Shown in pieces: positions 1-4,627 of a stretch of 5,174 nt of DNA. Under the pieces are notes generated by a model. It saw nothing but the letters and a program-made list of their open reading frames with translations, did not search any database and was not told where the DNA came from. This DNA comes from an uncultured Lachnospiraceae bacterium (GTDB taxonomy: Bacteria; Bacillota_A; Clostridia; Lachnospirales; Lachnospiraceae), in the NCBI GenBank assembly GCA_946621895.1, contig CAMOOZ010000079.1:1-5174 (forward strand), given 5' to 3'. A program made the position numbers and the translations under genes. Each line of letters starts with the position of its first letter. Positions within the stretch are counted from its first letter, which is position 1.

Positions 1-111
1 GAGGACGGCTATGCGGGCGTGATCTCCTATGGGGTATGCTTCTGTAAAAAAAGCTGCATCGTGGGGCTGTACAGCAGAACCGATGATGAGCGGATTTTAA
101 TGTGGACTTAA
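1..111 (+). CDS. C-terminal fragment, probable AAA-ATPase-like / PD-(D/E)XK nuclease domain protein (5' end outside window)
   Basis: The first reading frame is open from the window edge and stops with TAA at 109-111, giving 36 residues. The stretch ISYGVCFCKKSCIVGL resembles the C-terminal beta-strand pair (consensus roughly K-Y-G-I-A-F-x-x-K-x-C-x-V) that closes the PD-(D/E)XK domain of the large AAA-ATPase-like proteins found in many copies in Lachnospiraceae and Bacteroides. That family match is from memory and rests on a very short segment. A tail of about 13 residues (ending DDERILMWT) follows the strand. Those proteins usually end soon after it, so the tail may be a local extension. The function of the family is not firmly established. 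I am fairly sure that this is the end of a real coding region and only moderately sure of the family. Confidence 0.5.
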   Translation, partial: EDGYAGVISYGVCFCKKSCIVGLYSRTDDERILMWT

Positions 112-151
112 GCCTGCCCGAGGCCGGCATTAACAGGCATACACCGGGGGC

Positions 152-655
152 ATGCTCAGCCTGAGCGACGACGACTTTAGCGGCCTTACGGTAAAGCTGG
201 GCAGTGACAACCTTAAGCTCGGCGAGGATTACTACTGTGTGGAAGACTGGATGAGCATCGCGAAAAAGGGCACGGTGAAGGAGGGGCTGTTCGGGAAAAC
301 AAAAAACCGGCCGGAGCTCAGGGGGAATATCCGCCGGAAGGCGGGGAATGTGCTGTTTGAAAACATCTTTACCCGCATCGGCTTTGTGCTGTGTGCCCAG
401 AGAGAACAAACGCAGGGAGGAAAAAACAGATCTCAATTCATGATCTGCGACAGTGACCGTTTTCAGCGGCTGGATCTGCTCAGGAAAAGATCCTTCGTGA
501 CGGAAACTCTGCTTTTTGCGGAGGAGGTTCTCGTCAAGCCGCGTTTTGCCGCCTCAGGCAGGCTGCCAAAGAAGCTGAAGATCATTAACCGGTACAGGTA
601 TTCCGAATATGACACGCTGGTATTGGACAACTACAGGATAAGCGGAAAAAAATAA
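152..655 (+). CDS. Hypothetical protein, 167 aa, basic, unrecognised
   Basis: I do not recognise this protein. Codon use along the whole frame is typical of the neighbouring genes (mostly G or C in third positions, few rare codons), which argues that it is or was coding. The N-terminal half is mixed and contains an acidic run (SLSDDDF) and a YYC near residue 28. The C-terminal half is rich in Lys and Arg and ends YRISGKK. No signal peptide or membrane segment is visible, so it is probably cytoplasmic. The start is uncertain. The ATG at 152 is preceded only by GGGGG, which is not a proper Shine-Dalgarno sequence. The frame is open back to a stop at 131-133, and the next internal ATG (251, residue 34) also has only a weak GGAAG upstream. 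It could be a 5'-truncated gene remnant. It lies 40 bases after the preceding stop and about 112 bases before the double-glycine peptide gene; no functional link to either can be shown. Confidence 0.5.
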   Translation: MLSLSDDDFSGLTVKLGSDNLKLGEDYYCVEDWMSIAKKGTVKEGLFGKTKNRPELRGNIRRKAGNVLFENIFTRIGFVLCAQREQTQGGKNRSQFMICDSDRFQRLDLLRKRSFVTETLLFAEEVLVKPRFAASGRLPKKLKIINRYRYSEYDTLVLDNYRISGKK

Positions 656-666
656 AAATTTTTTTC
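645..666. other. A7/T7 inverted repeat at the end of the hypothetical gene
   Basis: G followed by seven A (645-652) pairs with seven T followed by C (659-665 and C666), with the stop codon of the preceding gene in the six-base loop. The stem is almost wholly A-T. It might contribute weakly to termination in either direction because it carries both an A tract and a T tract, but it lacks the GC-rich stem of a real intrinsic terminator. Confidence 0.3.
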
Positions 667-667
667 G

Positions 668-697
668 TGGATTTTTCCCGGCGGCTTCGTATATACT
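668..697 (+). promoter_or_regulatory. Weak candidate promoter for the double-glycine peptide gene
   Basis: TATACT at 692-697 matches five of six bases of a sigma-A -10 box. Eighteen bases upstream lies TGGATT (668-673), which matches only three of six -35 positions, and there is no extended TG motif. A start site near 704 would give a leader of about 64 bases, including the small CCGG-aataaa-CCGG hairpin at 717-730. The -10 box is plausible; the -35 is poor, so an activator may be needed or the call may be wrong. Confidence 0.35.
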
Positions 698-756
698 TGC
701 AAAAGCAGATGTGATCCGGAATAAACCGGTGGTGGTTTGAAAGAAAAGGCTGAAAA

Positions 757-762
757 TGGAGG
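757..762 (+). promoter_or_regulatory. Ribosome binding site that fixes the peptide start at 768
   Basis: TGGAGG sits five bases before the ATG at 768. The same bases overlap an in-frame upstream ATG at 756, which itself has no comparable site. The Shine-Dalgarno sequence therefore favours the shorter protein, starting MKKLDD. Confidence 0.8.
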
Positions 763-767
763 AAAAT

Positions 768-1025
768 ATGAAAAAATTAGATGACAGCGCACTGGAGCAG
801 ATCAACGGCGGGACGATGATCGAGCCGCTTACCGGTGTGATCACGCAGGATGAGAAGGCGAGATATGAGATGTTCAGGACCGCCTGGGAGGCTCTCGGTT
901 TTTCCCGGGCGGGGCACACCCCCCATGAGCGGGATGAGCTTTTTGAGGGGTGGAAGGCATCGAAGTATCAGCCCTCCGCAATGGAATTTTTAAGGGATGC
1001 CATGCCGAAGGGAATGATGATGTAG
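768..1025 (+). CDS. Double-glycine leader peptide (bacteriocin/RiPP-type signal), orphan, 85 aa
   Basis: The product begins MKKLDDSALEQINGG, which fits the double-glycine leader pattern recognised by C39-peptidase ABC exporters. Counting back from the cleavage site it has Leu at -12, acidic Asp at -11, Leu at -7, Ile at -4 and Gly-Gly at -2/-1. Cleavage after residue 15 would release a 70-residue core starting TMIEPLTG. The core has no cysteine, is hydrophilic with slightly more acidic than basic residues, and contains two likely amphipathic helices (about residues 28-45 and 54-64, with Trp40, Trp62 and several Phe). It ends in three Met. It has none of the GxxxG or hydrophobic helix features of class II bacteriocins and is longer than most of them, so a signalling, adhesion or other secreted role is as likely as antibacterial activity. 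The start at 768 is chosen because of TGGAGG five bases upstream. An intrinsic terminator follows within 12 bases, so the gene is probably monocistronic. No exporter or modifying enzyme is in the window. Leader assignment is strong; function is unknown. Confidence 0.85.
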   Translation: MKKLDDSALEQINGGTMIEPLTGVITQDEKARYEMFRTAWEALGFSRAGHTPHERDELFEGWKASKYQPSAMEFLRDAMPKGMMM

Positions 1026-1036
1026 GCATTGAAATG

Positions 1037-1073
1037 AAAAGAGCAGGCGGTGAAAGCAGCCTGCTCTTTTTTT
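1037..1073 (+). terminator. Strong Rho-independent terminator of the peptide gene
   Basis: AAAAGAGCAGGC (1037-1048) pairs perfectly with GCCTGCTCTTTT (1059-1070) across a ten-base loop, and a run of seven T (1067-1073) follows. The GC-rich core and T tract are canonical. Read on the opposite strand the stem ends in only four T, so it may give partial termination of transcripts arriving from dctP. Confidence 0.92.
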
Positions 1074-1106
1074 GCGCGACATTATTTTATCGTACTCATG
1101 TTTAGC

Positions 1107-1160
1107 GGGTCCCAAAGTCGAAAATTTTTGCGCAAGCGCAAATTTTCGACCTTTTGACCC
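1107..1160. repeat. 54-base imperfect palindrome between convergent genes
   Basis: GGGTC (1107-1111) pairs with GACCC (1156-1160), TCGAAAATTT (1118-1127) with AAATTTTCGA (1140-1149), and GCGC (1130-1133) with GCGC (1136-1139), around an AA loop. There is a TT bulge at 1128-1129, and six unpaired or partly paired bases on each arm (1112-1117 and 1150-1155). It begins 14 bases beyond the dctP stop codon in the direction of dctP transcription. No T tract follows on either strand, so it is not a canonical intrinsic terminator. It could protect the 3' end of the dctP mRNA, be a dispersed palindromic repeat, or act as a weak terminator. Confidence 0.75.
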
Positions 1161-1174
1161 TTGCATCATACATT

Positions 1175-2359
1175 TTATTTCGTGAACGCCCCGATAAAGG
1201 CCTCGGCATCCGCATCGGTCATGCCGGTGTCGATCAGCTGCTGCTTGTACCAGTCCACAGCGCCGGCAGCCGCGTTCTTAAAGGAATCGCTGTCGATCTG
1301 ATCCAGCGTGGTGACTTTCATCGCGCCGGACTCGGTCCACTCCGCCACGAGCTCATCCACCTGCTTCCTGTTCATCGCCTTCTGATATTCCACGGCCTTC
1401 GCGGCATTCGCGTCGATCACGGCCTTCTGCGCATCGGAGAACTGATCATAGGCCGCCTGGTTGATGCAGAAGAAGAGGCAGTCATAATAGGCGTTCCACA
1501 GGGAGATATAATCCTGCACATCCTGCACGGAGGCGGAGGCGATGGCTGTCTCCGGGTTTTCCTCCCCGTCCACGGTCCCTTGCTGAAGGGCGGTATAGGT
1601 CTCCGCCCAGTTCATGACGGAGGCGTCGCATCCCCATTCCTTATAGACCTCGGCGCACAGATCATTGGAGCAAATCCGCATCTTGATATTCGCGAGATCC
1701 GCCACGGAGGTAATGGGCTGTTTGGAATTTGTGATCTGACGGAAGCCGTTCTCCGCGATCCCCTCGCATTTTAAGCCTTTCTCCGCAAGGACATCCTTTA
1801 AGAGATCGCCGGCCTCGCCGCCCAGGATCCTGTCCACATCATCGTAATTCGCGTAAATATAGGGCAGGGACACGGCATTGAACCGGGCATCGAAGTTGGC
1901 ATAGATCAGATTGCTGTGCAAAGAGACCTGGATCGGGGAGCCGTCGATCAGCGCCTGGATCCCGGCCACCTGATCGCCGTTTGTCAGCTGCTCGCCGGGA
2001 TACACCTCGACTCTGACCTTTCCGCCCGTGGATTCCTGCATCAGCGCGTTGAAATAGTAGCCGGCCTGCGCCCAGGTGGAGGTCTCGCCGGTGGAGCAGT
2101 CGAAGTTCCAGGTCACCTCGGGCCATTCCTCGCTGCCCTCATATTTTGCGGCATCCTTTGCAGCCACATACTGATCAGACGCCTGATAGTCCTTATAATC
2201 CAGTCCCGAGGCAGCGCCCGGGGAGGCCGCGGCCTCTGTGCCCGCATTCTGGGAAGCCCCTGCATCCGCAGCGGGAGCATTTCCCGCATTCTGGCCGCCG
2301 CAGGCGGTTAAACCGACCATCATCGCAGCGGCGATCAGCATTGCCAGTTTCTTTTTCAT
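1175..2359 (-). CDS. dctP: TRAP transporter substrate-binding lipoprotein, DctP family, 394 aa
   Basis: This is the extracytoplasmic solute receptor of a tripartite ATP-independent periplasmic (TRAP) transporter; it captures the substrate outside the membrane and delivers it to DctQM. Residues 1-20 are a lipoprotein signal (MKKK, hydrophobic stretch, lipobox LTAC), so Cys20 would be lipidated. An Ala/Gly/Asn-rich linker of about 30 residues follows (21-52). The DctP fold runs from about 80 to the end. KMRI carries Arg228, at the position of the conserved arginine that salt-bridges a substrate carboxylate in this family. ALQQGTVDGEENP (257-269) is the family signature, and SLPYIY lies near 164-169. 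The start at 2359 is supported by AGGAGG nine bases upstream (2369-2374) and by the signal peptide; the frame is open to 2470, but that extension would bury the signal. Seven further cysteines (88, 198, 230, 235, 244, 294, 298) are unusual for an exported protein. The gene lies last, 343 bases after dctM, although binding-protein genes usually come first. The substrate cannot be assigned. Confidence 0.95.
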   Translation of the reverse strand: MKKKLAMLIAAAMMVGLTACGGQNAGNAPAADAGASQNAGTEAAASPGAASGLDYKDYQASDQYVAAKDAAKYEGSEEWPEVTWNFDCSTGETSTWAQAGYYFNALMQESTGGKVRVEVYPGEQLTNGDQVAGIQALIDGSPIQVSLHSNLIYANFDARFNAVSLPYIYANYDDVDRILGGEAGDLLKDVLAEKGLKCEGIAENGFRQITNSKQPITSVADLANIKMRICSNDLCAEVYKEWGCDASVMNWAETYTALQQGTVDGEENPETAIASASVQDVQDYISLWNAYYDCLFFCINQAAYDQFSDAQKAVIDANAAKAVEYQKAMNRKQVDELVAEWTESGAMKVTTLDQIDSDSFKNAAAGAVDWYKQQLIDTGMTDADAEAFIGAFTK

Positions 2360-2368
2360 TAATTTAAT

Positions 2369-2374
2369 CCTCCT
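2369..2374 (-). promoter_or_regulatory. Ribosome binding site of dctP
   Basis: The minus strand reads AGGAGG followed by nine A/T-rich bases and then ATG at 2359. It is a full-consensus site and settles the start at the lipoprotein signal rather than at the TTG at 2470. Confidence 0.9.
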
Positions 2375-2532
2375 ATGCCGAGCGCTTTGTGTGAGGCAGG
2401 CAGGGCGAAGCAAGGGCAGCGCACATGCCTTCCGGATCGGGGCTCGGCACCGGTCCGGGTCTGAAGGCAATGCGTTCGGGCATTTCCTTCAGTTTTCCTC
2501 CGTTTTGGATCGCGCGCTTTTAAGCGCTTATG

Positions 2533-2545
2533 GTTTCCCGGAAAC
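2533..2545. promoter_or_regulatory. 13-base perfect inverted repeat, possible operator
   Basis: GTTTCC-C-GGAAAC is a perfect 6-1-6 palindrome, the size of a typical helix-turn-helix regulator site. It lies about 174 bases before the dctP start. It shares bases with the arm of the stem-loop at 2537-2568, so it may simply be part of RNA structure. No regulator gene is in the window, and I cannot assign a family. Confidence 0.25.
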
Positions 2546-2675
2546 ACAGCAGATATCCTGCTTCCGGGTATGCAGAACTGCGTCACTTTTCGGCCGGGGT
2601 AAACACATCGGAAACTTGTCCTGTGCTTTCGTCAGCATCATGAAGCCGCAGACTCTGTTATGGGGATTGGATCAG

Positions 2676-2702
2676 GGAAGCACTGATCTGATCAGTGTTT
2701 CC
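2676..2702 (-). other. Stem-loop immediately after the dctM stop codon
   Basis: On the minus strand GGAA-a-CACTGAT pairs with ATCAGTG-c-TTCC around a CAG loop, giving eleven base pairs with one mismatch. It abuts the dctM stop. The following bases are CTGATCCAATCC with no T run, so it is not a good intrinsic terminator. A processing or mRNA-stabilising hairpin that lets dctP be expressed at a different level from dctQM is a reasonable inference. Confidence 0.6.
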
Positions 2703-4025
2703 TTAGTGCCCGACCAGCAGCAAGGACAGCTGCGGCACATAGGTCACGAGGATCAGCACCGCCAGACAGGCGATGATCATCGGGACAACGGCCTTCGAGA
2801 TCATCGGCAGCGTGACCTGATGCTCACCGCCGGAATCCTTCGGGAGCTTCAAGCCCATGGCCACAAACAGGTTCACGCCCACGGGCGGCGTCACCTGGCC
2901 GATCGCGAGATTGACCGTGGCCACGATGCCGAAGGCGATCAGGTCATAGCCCAGCGCCTGCGCCACCGGGTACATGATCGGGATAAAAATATACATCGCG
3001 GAATTCGCGTCGATAAAGCAGCCCGCGATCAGGAAGATGATATTTACGATGAGCAAAAAGACCACCTGATTGCCGGACACATTTTTCAGAAGCTGCGTGG
3101 CCGCCTGGGAGATCCCGAAGAGGGTGCAGCAGTAGCTGAAAAGGGAGGCTGTGGCCACGATCAGCATGATCCCGCCGGAGGTCTTCGCGGAGTCGATCAG
3201 GATGTCGAAGAGATCCTTAAGCTTCACCTCCTTATAGATGAACATGCCGACGATCAGTCCGTACACCACGGAGACGGCCGCGGCCTCGGTGGGGGTGAAG
3301 ATCCCGCCGTAGATCCCGCCAAGGATGATGACGGGCATTAAGAGCCCCCAGAACGCGTCCTTAAAGGAAGTCCATCTTTCCTTCCAGCTGCGCTTTTCAT
3401 GGGCGGCCTTGATCCCACGCATTCTGGCTTCGATCATCACGACAATAGCCAGTGCCACGCCCATCAGGATCCCGGGAATGATGCCCGCCACGAACATCTC
3501 GCCTACATCCGTTCCCACGATCGAGGCATAGACGACGAACGCGATGGAGGGCGGGATCACGATGGCAATGGAGCTTGAAGTGGCCATTAGCGCCTCAGAA
3601 AAAGCCGGTGTGAAGCCGGAGGTGATCATCGCAGGGACGAGCACCGCGCCGAGCGCCGCCACGGTGGCGGGGCCGGAGCCCGAGATCGCGCCGAAAAAGC
3701 AGGCCACGATCACGCAGACAATGGCCATCCCGCCTCTTCTGTGGCCTACGCAGTCATCGATAAAGCGGACAAGGCGTCTGGAAATCCCGGCCTTTGCCAT
3801 AATGTTTCCGGATAAAACAAAAAAGGGGATCGCAAGGAGCAGGAATTTCGCAATGCCTGTGTAGGTGTTCGTGGCGATGATGGAAAAGGAAAGCGCGGAA
3901 TACTGCGGGAAAAAGGTGATCGCAGTGAAAAGGGAAAGCACGGCGCTCATTCCCAGACATATCGCAATGGGCGTTCCGAGGATCAGCAGGACAAAAAAGG
4001 AAATAAACAGGACAGCGGTGATCAT
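2703..4025 (-). CDS. dctM: TRAP transporter large permease subunit, DctM family, 440 aa
   Basis: DctM is the large integral membrane subunit of a TRAP transporter. It forms the translocation channel and couples uptake to a sodium or proton gradient (ion transporter superfamily). The length is normal for unfused DctM. About twelve hydrophobic segments run through the chain, with a cytoplasmic-looking charged loop at roughly 200-222. Family signatures are clear: SGSGPATVAALG (115-126), SIAIVIPPSI (152-161), GIFTPTEAAA (241-250) and IGQVTPPVGVNLF (375-387). The start at 4025 overlaps the dctQ stop (ATGA) and has AAGGAG five bases upstream (4031-4036) inside dctQ, so the two membrane subunits are probably translationally coupled and made in equal amounts. 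All signature motifs are intact. Confidence 0.97.
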   Translation of the reverse strand: MITAVLFISFFVLLILGTPIAICLGMSAVLSLFTAITFFPQYSALSFSIIATNTYTGIAKFLLLAIPFFVLSGNIMAKAGISRRLVRFIDDCVGHRRGGMAIVCVIVACFFGAISGSGPATVAALGAVLVPAMITSGFTPAFSEALMATSSSIAIVIPPSIAFVVYASIVGTDVGEMFVAGIIPGILMGVALAIVVMIEARMRGIKAAHEKRSWKERWTSFKDAFWGLLMPVIILGGIYGGIFTPTEAAAVSVVYGLIVGMFIYKEVKLKDLFDILIDSAKTSGGIMLIVATASLFSYCCTLFGISQAATQLLKNVSGNQVVFLLIVNIIFLIAGCFIDANSAMYIFIPIMYPVAQALGYDLIAFGIVATVNLAIGQVTPPVGVNLFVAMGLKLPKDSGGEHQVTLPMISKAVVPMIIACLAVLILVTYVPQLSLLLVGH

Positions 4026-4507
4026 TTGGACTCCTTCTTCTCATTCATAAAAAACAGGATGCAGCTTTCAATGAAATGCAGGATCATCGAGATCCCGCCG
4101 ACGACGACAAAGCCCCAGAAATAAGCCTTTGGAATATGCAGGATCGGAGAGAAGGTGTGATCCGCCATTATCCGGTCGATCCCCTGCCAGGTAAGGATCA
4201 GGGAAAAGCATATGCAGAAAACGGTTTCCAGAAGCTTAAAGACCTTGCGCACACTGGGGCTTACGATGTCTGTAAAGAGGGACAGCCCCACCAGCTCGGA
4301 CTTCCTGGCCGCCACGCCCACCGCGAGAAGGGAAAGCAGCACGAAGGTGGCCACAACGATCTCCTCCGTGAATCCCCAGGAATGGGCGAAGACCTTTCTG
4401 GCGATCACATTGCCGAAGGTCAGCGCCAGCACCAGAATAAAGGAGAGGGCGAGGACGATCTTTTCGATCCAAACCACCACGCCCATGATCTTCTGATAGA
4501 TTTTCAT
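4022..4507 (-). CDS. dctQ: TRAP transporter small permease subunit, DctQ family, 161 aa
   Basis: DctQ is the small membrane subunit that binds DctM and helps dock the binding protein. The chain shows four hydrophobic segments (about 15-37, 48-68, 90-110 and 128-153), the standard DctQ topology. It has the family-typical SWGFTEEI near 43-50, with Trp44 and the Glu48-Glu49 pair, and a charged RKSELVG segment near 68-74 after the second helix. Its length is typical. The start at 4507 (MKIYQK) is chosen because AGGTGA lies five bases upstream; a longer frame to 4549 would add an unlikely Cys-rich MQCFCC segment. It is the first gene of the TRAP operon, with a strong promoter about 70 bases upstream, and its stop overlaps the dctM start. 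Confidence 0.93.
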   Translation of the reverse strand: MKIYQKIMGVVVWIEKIVLALSFILVLALTFGNVIARKVFAHSWGFTEEIVVATFVLLSLLAVGVAARKSELVGLSLFTDIVSPSVRKVFKLLETVFCICFSLILTWQGIDRIMADHTFSPILHIPKAYFWGFVVVGGISMILHFIESCILFFMNEKKESK

Positions 4508-4512
4508 CACAT

Positions 4513-4518
4513 TCACCT
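4513..4518 (-). promoter_or_regulatory. Ribosome binding site that fixes the dctQ start
   Basis: The minus strand reads AGGTGA five bases before the ATG at 4507. A GTG codon immediately before that ATG (4508-4510) is an alternative start that would add one residue only. Confidence 0.65.
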
Positions 4519-4575
4519 GTAATATTGAAGCGCAGCAAAAGCACTGCAATCATAAGATTGAACAAAAGCTTCCCT

Positions 4576-4605
4576 ATTATATATTTACGGAATGAACCCC
4601 GTCAA
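4576..4605 (-). promoter_or_regulatory. Near-consensus sigma-A promoter for the dctQMP operon
   Basis: On the minus strand TTGACG (4605-4600) is followed by an 18-base spacer and a perfect TATAAT (4581-4576). The predicted start is near 4569, giving a leader of about 60 bases. That leader contains a small hairpin CAATC-ttat-GATTG (4547-4560). The -35 box begins 23 bases past the lysE-type gene stop, so the TRAP genes can be transcribed independently of it. The match is strong enough that basal expression may be high unless repressed. I see no clear operator palindrome overlapping it. Confidence 0.85.
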
Positions 4606-4627
4606 GGATAACCGGTATGAAGCTGTT

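Larger units (their letters stand above)
2360..2702 (-). other. Structured dctM-dctP intergenic region, no confident gene
   Basis: This 343-base stretch holds no protein that I can support. It contains at least four inverted repeats: 2432-2458 (nine-base arms with one mismatch), 2514-2527 (GCGCTT-tt-AAGCGC), 2537-2568 (CCCGGAA/TTCCGGG with an inner GCAG/CTGC), and 2676-2702 directly after the dctM stop. I could not find a convincing -35/-10 pair for dctP on the minus strand, so dctP may be reached by read-through from dctM or by a promoter that I cannot recognise. A 36-codon open frame (2373-2483) ends at the dctP ribosome binding site but is weakly supported. Confidence 0.6.

Noticed and set aside
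756..767. Upstream ATG giving four extra residues (MEEN) on the double-glycine peptide
   Set aside because: The GGAGG that would serve the ATG at 768 overlaps this start, and no comparable site precedes 756.
554..919. A 121-codon minus-strand frame
   Set aside because: It runs antisense across the end of the hypothetical gene, the leader and the peptide gene; the + strand peptide has a ribosome binding site, a leader motif and a terminator.
1034..1105. Small + strand frame within the peptide gene terminator
   Set aside because: It consists of the terminator hairpin and T tract and has no ribosome binding site.
1154..1774. A 206-codon open frame on the + strand
   Set aside because: It is an antisense shadow of the dctP 3' half, starting inside the palindrome with no ribosome binding site.
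2360..2470. N-terminal extension of DctP to a TTG at 2470
   Set aside because: It would place 37 Arg/Cys-rich residues before a clear lipoprotein signal peptide, and the AGGAGG site points to 2359.
2238..3341. A 367-codon open frame on the + strand
   Set aside because: It lies opposite dctP, the intergenic gap and dctM, all with strong family motifs or structure on the other strand. Its product is a low-complexity His/Arg/Asp-rich shadow with no recognisable domain.
4508..4549. Longer DctQ start giving MQCFCC
   Set aside because: It lies in the 5' leader, lacks a good ribosome binding site, and adds residues absent from normal DctQ proteins.
4547..4572. Possible riboswitch-like multi-branched fold in the dctQ leader
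   Set aside because: The would-be outer stem (4568-4572) straddles the predicted transcription start, leaving only small five- and four-base hairpins.
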